From Brachycybe producta (taxonomy: Eukaryota > Arthropoda > Diplopoda > Playtdesmida > Andrognathidae), in contig JAUPFP010000032.1 in NCBI GenBank assembly GCA_036925085.1, positions 62,001 to 126,000 of the forward strand: a stretch of 64,000 bases of DNA, written 5' to 3'. The notes below the pieces were generated by a model. That model saw nothing but the letters and a program-made list of their open reading frames with translations. It was not told where the DNA came from and made no database searches. Shown piece after piece: positions 41,442 through 53,623 of this stretch (the first letter of the stretch is position 1; each line of letters opens with the position of its first letter). Made by a program: the position numbers and the translations under genes.

Positions 41442-44400
41442 GAGCAAGCATAGACACTTCAATGTCGCCCACTTCGAACTGGTGTAACTTTTGAAGCGTG
41501 CAGTGCACACTGGATTGAAGACATTTATTAATTCCAGGCTTTTCTGGGAATGCATCGAATAGAAATATTTCCGTTCCCGCTCTTCTGGTTCACTTGCAAT
41601 GAATTTTCGAAATTACAAATCCATGATCAAGCATAGACACTTCAATGACGCCCACTTCGTACTGGTGTAACTTTTGAAGCATGCAGTGCACACTGGATTC
41701 GAAGACATTTATTAATTCCAGGCTTTTCTGTGAATGCATCGAATAGAAATATTTCCGTTCCCGCTCTTCTGGTTCACTTGCAATGAATTTTCGAAATTAC
41801 AAATCCATGAGCAAGCATAGACACTTCAATGACGCCCACTTCGAACTAGTTTAAATTTTGAAGCGTGCAGTGCACACTGGATTCGAAGACATCCCTGCAT
41901 TCCAGGCTTTTTGGGGAATGCATCAAATCTAATATATCCGTTCCCGCTCTTCTGGTTCACTTGCAATGAATTTTCGAAATTACAAATCCATGAGCAAGCT
42001 TAGACACTTCAATGACGCCCACTTCGAACTGATGTAACCTTTGAAGCATGCAGTGCACACTGGATTCGAAGACATCCCTGCATTCGAGGCTTTTTGGGGA
42101 ATGCATCGAATCCAATATTTCCGTTCCCGCTTTTCTGGTTCACTTGCAATGAGTTTTCGAAATTACACATCCATGAGCAAGCATAGACACTTCAAGGACG
42201 CCCACTTCGAACTGGCGTAACTTTGAAGCGTACAGTGCACACTGGATTCGAGGACATTCCTGCATTCCAGGCTTTTTGGGGAATGCATCGAATCTAATAT
42301 TTCCGTTCCCGCTCTTCTGGTTCACTTGCAATGAATTTTCGAAATTACAAATCCATGAGCAAGCTTAGACACTTCAATGACGCCCACTTCGAACTGGTGT
42401 AACCTTTGAAGCATGCAGTGCACACTGGATTCGAAAACATTCCTGCATTCCAGCCTTTTCTGGGAATGCATCAAATCTAATATTTCCGTTCCCGCTCTTC
42501 TGGTTCACTTGCAATGAATTTTCGAAATTACAAATCCATGAGCAAGCTTAGACACTTCAATGACGCCCACTTCGAACTGGTGTAACCTTTGAAGCGTGCA
42601 GTGCACACTGGATTCGAAGACATCCCTGCATTCCAGGCTTTTTTGGGAATGCATCAAATCTAAAATTTCCGTTCCCGCTCTTCTGGTTCACTTGCAATGA
42701 ATTTTCGAAATTACAAATCCATGAGCAAGCATAGACACTTCAATGTCGCCCACTTCGAACTGGTATAACTTTTGAAGTGTGCAGTGCACACTGGATTCGA
42801 AGACATCCCTGCATTCCAGGCTTTTTGGGGAATGCATCAAATCTAACATTTCCGTTCCCGCTCTTCTGGTTCACTTGCAATGAATTTTCGAAATTACAAA
42901 TCCATGAGCAAGCTTAGACACTTCAATGACGCCCACTTCGAACTGGTGTAACTTTTGAAGCATACAGTGCACACTGGATTCGAAGACATTCCTGCATTCC
43001 AGCCTTTTCTGGGAATGCATCGAATCCAATATTTCTGTTCCCGCTCTTCTAGTTCACTTGCAATGAATTTTCGAAATTACACATCCATGAGCAAACATAG
43101 ACACTTCAATGTCGCCCACTTCGAACTGGTGTAACTTTTGAAGCGTGCAGTGCACACTGGATTCGAAGACATCCCTGCATTCCAGGCTTTTTTAGGAATG
43201 CATCAAATCAAGTTTTTCCGTTCTCGCGTCTCTGGTTCACTTGCAATGAATTTTCGAAATTACAAATCCATGAACAAGCATAGACACTTCAATTACACCC
43301 ACTTCGAATTGGTGTAACTTTTGAAGCGTACAGTGCACACTGGACTCGAAGACATTCCTGCATTCCAGGCTTTATGGGGAATGCATCGAATACATTATTT
43401 CCGTTCCCGCGTCTCTGGTTCACTTGCAATGAATTTTCGAAATTACAAATCCATGAACAAGCATAGACACTTCAATGAAACCCACTTCGAATTGGTGTAA
43501 CTTTTGAAGCGTACAGTGCACACTGGATTCGAAGACATTCCTGCATTCCAGCCTTTTCTGAGAATGCATCGAATCCAATATTTCCATTTCCGCTCTTCTG
43601 GTTCACTTGCAATGAATTTTCGAAATTACAAATCCATGAGCAAGCTTAGACAATTCAATGACGCCCACTTCGAACTGGTGTAACCTTTGAAGCATGCAGT
43701 GCACACTGGATTCGAAGAAATCCCTGCATTCCAGGCTTTTTTAGGATTGCATCAAATCCAGTTTTTCTGTTCCTGCGTTTCTGGTTCACTTGCAATGAAT
43801 TTTCGAAATTACAAATCCATGAGCAAGCTTAGACACTTCAATGACGCCCACTTCGAACTGGTGTAACCTTTGAAGCATGCAGTGCACACTGGATTCGAAA
43901 ACATTCCTGCATTCCAGCCTTTTCTGGGAATGCATCGAATCTAATATTTCCGTTCCCGCTCTTCTGGTTCACTTGCAATGAATTTTCGAAATTACAAATC
44001 CATGAGCAAGCTTAGACACTTCAATGACGCCCACTTCGAACTGGTGTAACCTTTGAAGCGTGCAGTGCACACTGGATTCGAAGACATCCCTGCATTCCAG
44101 GCTTTTTTGGGAATGCATCAAATCTAAAATTTCCGTTCCCGCTCTTCTGGTTCACTTGCAATGAATTTTCGAAATTACAAATCCATGAGCAAGCTTAGAC
44201 ACTTCAATGACGCCCACTTCGAACTGGTGTAACTTTTGAAGCATACAGTGCACACTGGATTCGAAGACATTCCTGCATTCCAGCCTTTTCTGGGAATGCA
44301 TCGAATCCAATATTTCTGTTCCCGCTCTTCTAGTTCACTTGCAATGAATTTTCGAAATTACACATCCATGAGCAAACATAGACACTTCAATGTCGCCCAC

Positions 44401-47400
44401 TTCGAACTGGTGTAACTTTTGAAGCGTGCAGTGCACACTGGATTCGAAGACATCCCTGCATTCCAGGCTTTTTTAGGAATGCATCAAATCAAGTTTTTCC
44501 GTTCTCGCGTCTCTGGTTCACTTGCAATGAATTTTCGAAATTACAAATCCATGAACAAGCATAGACACTTCAATTACACCCACTTCGAATTGGTGTAACT
44601 TTTGAAGCGTACAGTGCACACTGGACTCGAAGACATTCCTGCATTCCAGGCTTTATGGGGAATGCATCGAATACATTATTTCCGTTCCCGCGTCTCTGGT
44701 TCACTTGCAATGAATTTTCGAAATTACAAATCCATGAGCAAGCATAGACACTTCAATGACGCCCACTTCGAACTAGTTTAAATTTTGAAGCGTGCAGTGC
44801 ACACTGGATTCGAAGACATCCCTGCATTCCAGGCTTTTTGGGGAATGCATCAAATCTAATATATCCGTTCCCGCTCTTCTGGTTCACTTGCAATGAATTT
44901 TCGAAATTACAAATCCATGAGCAAGCTTAGACACTTCAATGACGCCCACTTCGAACTGGTGTAACCTTTGAAGCATGCAGTGCACACTGGATTCGAAGAC
45001 ATCCCTGCATTCGAGGCTTTTTTAGGATTGCATCAAATCCAGTTTTTCTGTTCCTGCGTTTCTGGTTCACTTGCAATGAATTTTCGAAATTACAAATCTA
45101 TGAGCAAACATAGACACTTCAAGGACGCGCATTTCGAACTGGTGTAACTTTTGAAGCGTGCAGTGCACACTGGATTCGAAGACATCCCTGCATTCCAGGC
45201 TTTTTTAGGAATGCATCGATTCCAATATTTCCGTTCCCGCTTTCTGGTTCACTTGCAATGAATTTTCAAAATGACAAATCCATGAACAAGCATAGACACT
45301 TCAATGACGCCCACTTCGAATTGGTAACTTTTGAAGCGTACAGAGCACACTGGATTCGAAGACATTCCTGCATTCCAGGCTTTTCTGGGATTGCATCGAA
45401 TCCAATATTTCCGTTCGCGCTCTTCTGATTCACTTGCAATTAATTTTCGAAATTACAAATTCATGAGCAAGCATAGACACTTCAATTACACCCACTTCGA
45501 ATTGGTGTAACTTTTGAAGCGTACAGTGCACACTGGACTCGAAGACATTCCTGCATTCCAGGCTTTATGGGGAATGCATCGAATACATTATTTCCGTTCC
45601 CGCTTTTCTGGTTCACTTGCAATGAATTTTCGAAATAACAAATCCATGAGCAAGCATAGACACTTCAATGACGCCCACTTCGAACTGGTGTAACTTTTGA
45701 AGCGTACAGTGCACACTGCATTCGAAGACATTCCTGCATTCCAGCCTTTTCTGAGAATGCATCGAATCAAATATTTCCATTTCCGCTCTACTGGTTCACT
45801 TGCAATGAATTTTCGAAATTACAAATCCATGAACAAGCATAGACACTTCAATGAAACCCACTTCGAATTGGTGTAACTTTTGAAGCGTACAGTGCACACT
45901 GGATTCGAAGACATCCCTGCATTCCAGGCTTTTTGGGGAATGCATCGAATCTAATATTTCCATTCCCGCTTTTCTGGTTCACTTGCAATGAATTTTCGAA
46001 ATTACAAATCCATGAGCAAGCTTAGACAATTCAATGACGCCCACTTCGAACTGGTGTAACCTTTGAAGCATGCAGAGCACACTGGATTCGAAGACATCCC
46101 TGCATTCCAGGCTTTTTTAGGAATGCATTAAATCCAGTTTTTCCTTTCCCGCGTCTCTGGTTCACTTGCAATGAATTTTCGAAATTACAAATCCATGAAC
46201 AAGCATAGACACTTCAATGACACCCACTTCGAATTGGTGTAACTTTTGAACCGTACAGTGCACACTGGATTCGAAGACATTCCTGCATTCCAGCCTTTTC
46301 TGAGAATGCATCGAAATCCAATATTTCCATTTCCGCTCTTCTGGTTCACTTGCAATGAATTTTCGAAATTACAAATCCATGAGCAAGCTTAGACAATTCA
46401 ATGACGCCCACTTCGAACTGGTGTAACCTTTGAAGCATGCAGTGCACACTGGATTCGAAGACATCCCTGCATTCCAGGCTTTTTTAGGAATGCATTAAAT
46501 CCAGTTTTTCCGTTCCCGCGTCTCTGGTTCACTTGAAATGAATTTTCGAAATTACACATCCATGAGCAAGCATAGACACTTCAATGTCGCCCACTTCGAA
46601 CTGGTGTAACTTTTGAAGCGTGCAGTGCACACTGGATTCGAAGATACCCCTGCATTCTAGGCTTTTTTAGGAATGCATCGAATCCAATATTTCCGTTCCC
46701 GCTTTTCTGGTTCATTTGCAATGAATTTTCGAAATTACACATCCATGAGCAAACATAGACACTTCAATGTCGCCCACTTCGAACTGGTGTAACTTTTGAG
46801 GCGTGCAGAGCACACTGGATTCGAAGAAATCCCTGCATTCCAGGCTTTTTTAGGATTGCATCAAATCCAGTTTTTCTGTTCCTGCGTTTCTGGTTCACTT
46901 GCAATGAATTTTCGAAATTACAAATCCATGAACAAGCATAGACACTTCAATGACGCCCACTTCGAATTGGTGTAACTTTTGAAGCGTGCAGTGCACACTG
47001 GATTCGAAGACATCCCTGCATTCCAGGCTTTTTTAGGAATGCATCGATTCCAATATTTCCGTTTCCGCTTTCTGGTTCACTTGCAATGAATTTTCGAAAT
47101 TACAAATCTATGAGCAAACATAGACACTTCAAGGACGCGCATTTCGAACTGGTGTAACTTTTGAAGCGTGCAGTGCACACTGGATTCGAAGACATCCCTG
47201 CATTCCAGGCTTTTTTAGGAATGCATCGATTCCAATATTTCCGTTCCCGCTTTCTGGTTCACTTGCAATGAATTTTCGAAATTACAAATCTATGAGCAAA
47301 CATATACACTTCAAGGACGCCTACTTCGAACTGATGTAACTTTGAAGCGTACAGTGCACACTGGATTCGAAGACATTCCTGCATTCTAGGCATGATGTAT

Positions 47401-47785
47401 TCTGGGAATGCATCAAATCCAATATTTCCGTTCCCGCTCTTTTGGTTCACTTGCAATGAATTTTCAAAATGACAAATCCATGAACAAGCATAGACACTTC
47501 AATGACGCCCACTTCGAACTGGTGTAACTTTTGAAGCATGCAGTGCACACTGGATTCGAAGACATCCCTGCATTCCAGGCTTTTTGGGAAATGCATCAAA
47601 TCCAATATTTCCGTTCCCGCTCTTCTGGTTCACTTGCAATGAATTTTCGAAATTACAAATCTATGAGCAAACATAGACACTTCAAGGACGCCTACTTCGA
47701 ACTGATGTAACTTTGAAGCGTACAGTGCACACTGGATTAGAAGACATCCCTGCATTCCAGGATTTCTGAAAATGCATCGAATCCA
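41442..47785. repeat. ~183-bp satellite array, ~35 monomers
   Basis: Anchor TAGACACTTC recurs at 41451, 41634, 41818, 42001, 42184, 42366 and 42549, about every 183 bp, to the end of the array. Monomers contain a conserved core (CACTTGCAATGAATTTTCGAAATTACAAATCCATGA... in part) and GTGCAGTGCACACTGG. The first two monomers carry a variant (ATTTATTAATTCC) not seen inside, as expected at an array edge. Open frames of 60-65 codons on the minus strand are by-products: the unit is 61 codons long. A block of several monomers recurs at +1281 bp (seven units) and +1464 bp (eight units), so there is higher-order structure. Confidence 0.96.
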
Positions 47786-48095
47786 ATAGACAAAAAGGCT
47801 CTACCATGTGCTAGGGCATGGCAGTGAAGTAGCAGCACTTAAATAAACTAAGTCCTAAATAAATGTTGTATTGACCGATACAGCATAATGCGGTCTTTGG
47901 GTCTTTGATAACCACATGCTACTCATGGCATCATGCTATTGCACGACTGTGATGTAGCAGGACTAAAATAAACTAAGTCCTAAATAAATGTTGTACTGAC
48001 AGATAAAACATAATGCGGTCTATGGGTCTTCGATAACTGCATGCTACTCATGGCATCGTGCTATTGCACGACCATGTAGTAGCAAGAAAAAAGTT
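47786..48095. repeat. ~125-bp tandem repeat, ~2.5 copies
   Basis: AAATAAACTAAGTCCTAAAT occurs at 47841 and 47966, and GCATGCTACTCATGGCATC-like text follows each, with a partial third copy ending near 48090. It forms the border between the 183-bp satellite and unique sequence. No coding potential is seen. Confidence 0.85.
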
Positions 48096-48711
48096 CTAAG
48101 TCAAATAAGCCTAACACCGAGAGTTACGACAATTGACCGTAAACCCCTGGCGTACCAATGACTTCTTTACTGTGTGTTCAGATGAAAAACGAAAGTGTTT
48201 CATAAATTATAAGGATAGCTCAATCATTTAAGGGTTATAAAAAAGTCTTTAGGAAGAACAGTTCTTCTTTATGATAACATTTTTTGCTAACATTTCTGTA
48301 TCTTAGTATTTTTGCTGACACAGTGACAATTTGTGATTTCAATGAATTGAATGTCTCTTTTGAGTAGAAAAATTCACAGTATGTTAGATACTAGAATAAC
48401 AAATTAATTAGCTAATAAAAGTATTTTCTTGTTGATATTTTTTTTTTCTTTCTTGTCTCATTTAGAAAAGTTAGTTGTTTATTATAGGTGGTTTCATTCT
48501 CGTGTTCTCAAAATCTGATTGGAAATTAATTATAATAAATTAATTAGTTGTTAAATTCGTTTTGATTTTTTTTGCACATTTGCGTGCCGCAAGTCACTGA
48601 ACAATATGCAAAAAGTTTCATTCGAATATCTAATTACATTCTGGATCCATACATACATCCATCCATCCATCCTTTCATATTTTAATTATTTTCCCAAACC
48701 TATAATACCTC
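48096..48711. other. Unannotated A+T-rich sequence
   Basis: I see no gene. There is a short CATC microsatellite (about 48645-48671) and several TTAATTA-type palindromes. Confidence 0.6.
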
Positions 48712-49043
48712 GTTTCCACTACAAAAATTAACTGAAGTTAAAAAGTTAATCACAGTTAATTTTTCTATTGGAAACAAATGTAGTAAAAATAGTAGTTAAA
48801 TTTTCTGAACAATAGAGTCCAAACAAAATTTAGCCTACAACCAACATGGCGGATAGCGAGAGCACTCAATTTTTAACTGAATGAGGAGCCAACATTATAT
48901 AAAATGCAAAACAGGATGTGATACGTAATCATTTAACCACTGGTGTTTTAAATATGGAAATACACCAGAGTACCATTTATAGCTTGTCTGTAGTTAACTA
49001 TAAGCTTAGTTATGTATCTGTAGTTAATTTTTGCATTGGAAAC
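48712..49043. mobile_element. MITE-like element with inverted repeats
   Basis: GTTTCCACTACAAAAATTAACT (first 20 bases of the 22-bp left arm are quoted in part) at 48712-48733 is inverted at 49022-49043 with only 3 mismatches in the middle of the arm. A third inverted copy at 48754-48775 makes a small hairpin with the left arm. Inside, 48850 starts ATGGCGGATAGCGAGAGC, an open N-terminal fragment of 12 codons that may derive from the parent transposon. No clear target duplication was found, so superfamily is undecided. Confidence 0.6.
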
Positions 49044-49576
49044 TAGCAACTATCAACATCATGTAAATTCTTTCAGCATATTTGCCTAAGTACTACTGTA
49101 TGTTCTGAATTTCACTTTAAGAATGCGAGTAGATCATTTATTTTGGTGTGTGTAGCATTAGATGGCGCCACTAGCCCTTCTCCCATAGAAATGTATTGGT
49201 ACTCACCTTTCTTTTTTTCACGTGGCAAACTTTTAATTGCGTCATCGCTATTTCTCTACACGTGCTCTCTTCACTTATATTATGTTCTTTGTGTAAGTTT
49301 GTCTACGTGCTGATAATTAAGGTTGTTTTGGACGCTTTTTAGAGCTAAAAGGGTGCATTCGATTTCAATTAAATGGTGACGAGTGTAGTTTGGCCACCTA
49401 TGAAGGTTGCAGGCACCATCTACCTTGCATTTACACAAATATTTTTTTCTATGAAAGCCCTTCTTAAAAGTTGGTAGTATACAAAATAAATAAAATTTAT
49501 ATACAATCTTCACTTAAAATTAAATTAATTCTAACCCTTTCAAAATCCCTTTTGCCAAATTCACAATTTGCTTTAA
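49044..49576. other. Unannotated intergenic sequence
   Basis: Nothing supportable. A 77-codon minus-strand frame (49280-49513) has no recognisable motif and starts in low-complexity sequence. Confidence 0.5.
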
Positions 49577-49728
49577 CACACACACGCACTCTCTCTCTTT
49601 CTCTCTCTCTCACTCTTCCTCTCTCACTCACTCTCTCACTCTCACTCTTTCTCTCTCTCTCACTCTCTCACTCTCTCACTCTCTCACTCCCTTGCTCTCT
49701 CTCGCTCTCACTCTCTCTCACTCTCTCT
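49577..49728. repeat. CT-rich (CTCTCA) microsatellite
   Basis: About 150 bp of CT dinucleotides interrupted by CA at intervals. Confidence 0.97.
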
Positions 49729-49851
49729 TAATTGTAACTTGTCTATGCAATTTTAAATAGTCAACAAACTTTTTTGAATTGATCTGGTATACTGTGTATC
49801 TTTGCAACCTCGTATTGGCGAGGCAGTCTACTCAATAAAGTAGTTCATCAT
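49729..49851. other. Unique spacer between two CT microsatellites
   Basis: About 123 bp flanked by the same CT repeat on both sides. It ends in CTACTCAATAAAGTAGTTCATCAT, which contains an AATAAA and a short hairpin (CTACT/AGTAG). It could be the 3' end of a short retroposon whose tail is the microsatellite, but this is inference. Confidence 0.4.
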
Positions 49852-50086
49852 CTCTCACTCTCTCTCTCTCCCTCTCTCTCTCACTCTCTTTCTCTCACAC
49901 TCACTCTCTCTCTTTCTCACTCTCTCTCTCTCACTCTCTCACTTTCACTCTCTCTCTCTTTCTCACTCTCTCTCTCTTTCACTCTCTCACTCTCTCTCTC
50001 ACTCTCTCACTCTCTCTCTCTCACACTCTTTCTCTCTCAGTCTCTCTCTCTTTCTCACTCTCTCACTCTCTCACTCTCTCGCTCTA
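49852..50086. repeat. CT-rich (CTCTCA) microsatellite, second block
   Basis: About 235 bp of the same CT/CTCA pattern as at 49577, ending at GCTCTAATAAGGG. Confidence 0.97.
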
Positions 50087-50221
50087 ATAAGGGTTAAAGG
50101 CCCTCCTTCCATTAGGCTATAGGCCTGGGTTACACAGAAATACACAATGACTCAAGTTATATATCAACTATCTGTTCATGAATTATGGAGGTTACACAAC
50201 GTCAATTGGTGATGTAATTGT

Positions 50222-50793
50222 CTAGGTCGCGATATCGTAATCGTCATTGGCGTACTCGAATACCGCTGCAGAGGCAAACTGCTGCAGCTCAGAGCTCAAC
50301 CGACTGTCCTCCTTAACTTCCTCTGCTTCCAGTGGCCACATGTGTCCACTGCTTGTAACCACATATGACAGCCTCCCACATGCAGCCACCCTCTCACATG
50401 TCGCCACCCTCCGTGCAAGTGCACACTCTTATAGGATGTGGGGTAGCGTGTCCAGCCCTGCCCCACACTTGCATGCATCATCGCCACGTAAGCCCGAAAT
50501 GGGCCATGTCCCGTCAGCAGTTGGAGCAGCTTTCCTGTAAGGAGACGAGTGCCACGCTTGACCTCTGGGGTGAAAGCATATAACTGCCGCCCCTGGATTG
50601 CAGCATCCCACATCCACTGCCACCGGAAAACTATTGCTGCCTGTTGTTTCTGCCACAGTGTTGCCACGGGCAGTTGATGGGGGGTGCCCATGTGCCCAGC
50701 GTGGGCACATAAAAGATACGCTCCGTCTTGATTGCTGGTAATCTGGTAAGTTTCAAACTGCCATAACAAGTTTATTTTTAAAAATATCGACAA
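50222..50793 (-). pseudogene. LINE ORF2 C-terminal fragment (I/R1/Jockey-like)
   Basis: Three overlapping minus-strand frames together read like the tail of a non-LTR retrotransposon polyprotein. The first (50793 down) has RWQWMWD, then LLTGHGPFRAYV; a neighbouring frame continues CKCGAGLDTLPHIL, the C-x-C-G...T..H zinc-knuckle pattern that follows LTGHG in the I, R1 and Jockey groups; then an in-frame TAA and a C-terminal tail to 50222. At least one frameshift and one stop make it dead. No reverse transcriptase domain is present upstream, so it is 5'-truncated. Assignment rests on the LTGHG and zinc-knuckle spacing known for those families. Confidence 0.6.
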
Positions 50794-51374
50794 AATAAAT
50801 TACTTTTACGTGATTGCTTGGTCTTCTAGTTTATACAATACATTGCCAGTACTGCTAGGATATTTATGCACTATAACTCAAAGGTTATGGTATGAGTTAT
50901 TAGAAGTTATATGTGGCACTGCATATCTAAAAACCGCATGTGTGCATCGATTTCTCCGGTGCCACTGCAATGCCACAGTGGTGCTGCACGTCCAAAAAAT
51001 GCATGTGTTTTAGCTAATTTTAGCAACGTTTTTGGCATCACAAGCTTTATATTACATTTTTTACAAATAATAATTATTAAAACTTCATATGCTTTTTATT
51101 GTTGCTTTACAGATTTATTGTATTTTTGCATTCTTGGAACTTTTGCTGGTTTTATCCCTTTTTCTCTTTTCACTATCTGCTGCATAAAATCCATTCTATG
51201 AATTCCATTCTAGAATCCATTCTCTCAAGTATACAAACATTTTTAGGTTTGGCAAAAATAGGCTTATTATTGTAAAAACACGGCTGTTTATAAATCAGGT
51301 GTAGTTTCTCTTAGCCTTGAGGTTGCCAAACAAATTCTTATTGGAATTGAATCTGGCAGATTATTTCTCTGAAT
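50794..51374. other. Unannotated sequence
   Basis: No feature that I can support. Reading frames up to 96 codons occur but lack motifs, and the region is A+T-rich. Confidence 0.5.
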
Positions 51375-52669
51375 GACAGCAAAGTTAGAGGAGGTGATCT
51401 GCTTGCATTTCGACTGAAATGTCCTAATAATAGAGATTTTGTCGTTGATGATTGCATATGGTGGCAAAATGGCAGTAACAAGGCTAGAAAGCTTAGTGTA
51501 ATCATAACTTATTACAATGGTCAAATTGGAAATAAAAAAGAGTACACAAAAGAATGGAAAAAATGGGTGTTTCACCTAAGTGAATCAAAATGACAGACAC
51601 TTGCCCGTTTAGTATTGTATATTGGTGATCCAAAAAGGTGTCGATGCTGCCCACATGGAAATGTACGATGTCATAAACGTTTTTATGAACACACATTGCC
51701 AACAACATTAACAAAACTAAAAGAGGAAATTTCTAAGAACACAAAGCCATTGAAAGCATATGAAGAGATTCAAAGAATAGTAACTGCAGAAGTTATTGAC
51801 CTTCCAGAAGGATATCCTAAAGTTTTGGAAATTGAAGGCCATGCTTTACCACGTGATTTAAAACAAAGTCACAATGTGCAACATGCCATCAAAAAAACTA
51901 GAGAAATAAGCAGTGATGAATATTTCAACTTGCTTCTAAAGCACAGGGAGAGTTACGTGATTTTATACTAAAAATTGTAACCTTCCCTGATTTGATAGTT
52001 GCCTGTGGTCACAAAAAGGCAATCACACTTGCCAATCGTCTGCTGGCCCATAGTTCCAAAGACCCTGACTTGGAACAACTACTGTCTTATGACACAATGT
52101 TTAACTCTATGTCACAATACTCACTATGCGAAATACTGAGTTAAGAGGAGACAATATTTTTCCACTTTTTTTCTTTATGCACACCAACAAGTTTCACAAA
52201 ACACATCGGTTTATTTTTAGAGAAATCGTCTGTGACTTGTTGCATTTTGAAAAATATGGAAAAATTTCCCACATGCTGAAACAAATCTTGTCTTTTGCCA
52301 AAATCATGTTTTGTGAGACATAACATTTTGGCTCAAGAAAAAAAAGGATACAAAGATGACATCTCTGGCTACACAAGCCATGTTAGATGTATTTTGCTTT
52401 GTGAAACACCTGAAGCATTTGAGGAGTTATACGAGATTTTCTTACAAAAATGGTCAGAATCATTTGTTGGATATGCTGATGACCATTTACAAAACGATCT
52501 GCATGAGCATGCAATTGCAGCAGTTACAAAGAAATTTGCTGCATTTCGTTCAAAAACTTCTACAACAAATACTAGTGAAAGTATGAATGCCTTTGTAAAA
52601 AGTTATCAAGGCAATGAAGAACTCCCAGTTGATGTCCAGGTTTTGACTTTATTTTTTTGCCAAACATAT
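51375..52669 (+). pseudogene. MULE-like transposase pseudogene, 5' part
   Basis: Coding-like sequence is readable from about 51375. It gives a DNA-binding-type N-terminus with CRCCPHGNVRCHKRF (near 51635), then an in-phase switch near 51953, then CGHKKAITL and LLSYDTMFN (near 52090), which resembles the first catalytic Asp block of MULE transposases. It continues to NTSESMNAFVKS (near 52575), a motif typical of MULE/FAR1-type enzymes. TGA (51591), TAA (52141) and a further TGA break it. The frame is interrupted at 52669 by an LTR insertion and resumes at 53619. The family call is from motif memory only; no start or TIR was identified. Confidence 0.5.
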
Positions 52670-53618
52670 TGTGGCAACCTGGTCTGCTCAATTTTTAAAT
52701 TTTGGTTGAGCAGACGAATTTCCCTATGGTGGTCTACAGTAGCTACAGTAGGCTGTTGGGACGGATGCCATGTTGGTGCCAGCAGACCTCTCACCATGAA
52801 GTCTATGGGTGAGAGGTCAGATGTGACCTCTGTCCCCTCCAGGTGGAGTTGCCTGGAGGTTTCCTGTGGCCTAGTCAACCACAGGATCTGGGCAGTTGGT
52901 GGTAGGCTTCAGGAGTGACTAGACCTGTGGGTGGAGGTCAGGTATACCCCCACTAGCCAGTGCATCTGTTCATCTTTGTTTTGCATTTTGGCTTTTGCCT
53001 TGTATAAAGTGCCTTTGGGCTGGTCAATCAGACCAGCCCTTATTTGTAAATATCAACTGTCATCTTATTCATCTTATCCGTCGTAAGTGTGATTAAACAC
53101 TTTTTCATCACTTACTTGTGTCGTGTCGTTTATTTGGGGAGTTACCGCGGGATCACCGAATTACCGGGGGGTCGCCGGTTTGGGGTAACACCACCGTCCT
53201 TCTCCGACCTTTTTCGGCCGGTACTCATGTCGGCTCGCGGTAGAACCGGTGTTCTACCGAGATATTCTCGGCGTGGCGGCGTGGTCTTTCGTCGTGTCTG
53301 TCGTGGGTGGCTCCTGGAGCGGACACATTCCAAGAAAAACACCGTAGGAGAGGCGGCTACAGGTACGGTCCTGTCCCCGTAGGAGCCAGTTGGTGGTAAG
53401 TTTTTGCGTCCGTTTTGCGATTAATTTACCGGGGTATTGTAACGGTCCGGCAGGACGTTACAATTGGTGGAGGCACCGGGTACCTGTACCCCGCCTCTCG
53501 CACGGTGATTTACCGTGTGTTCGACCGTGTAGTCGGTCGAATCACCGTGCGGTGCGAGTACGCCACTGGGCGCCTATTTTGGTTTTTAAATGTTTTTAAA
53601 AGTTTTAAATGAATCGTG
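52670..53618 (+). mobile_element. LTR retrotransposon fragment inserted in transposase
   Basis: The insert is flanked by CATAT at 52665-52669 and 53619-53623. Its first ~793 bp (52670-53462) begin TGTGGCAACC and end GTTACA, an LTR form. AATAAA-like and T-rich control signals are weak. It is followed by TGGTGGAGGCACCGGG (53465), a primer-site position, and ~140 bp of leader. The rest of the element is missing, so it is a 5' LTR plus truncated leader. Excising the insert and one CATAT brings the two transposase halves into one reading frame, which is independent support for the boundaries. The 97-codon frame inside (53089-53382) is not a gene. Confidence 0.65.
53465..53480 (+). other. Candidate primer-binding site of LTR fragment
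   Basis: TGGTGGAGGCACCGGG lies two bases after the LTR's terminal CA. The first nine bases equal those of the retrotransposon at 22082. Confidence 0.5.
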
Positions 53619-53623
53619 CATAT

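Noticed and set aside
42140-47456. Repeated 60-65-codon minus-strand ORFs
   Set aside because: They occur once per 183-bp monomer, which is a multiple of three; satellite by-product.
49471-49731. 86-codon ORF rich in Leu-Ser
   Set aside because: Translation of a CT microsatellite from a non-ATG start.
53089-53382. 97-codon ORF in the LTR fragment
   Set aside because: Within LTR/R-U5-like sequence, arginine- and glycine-rich by composition, opposite strand also open.
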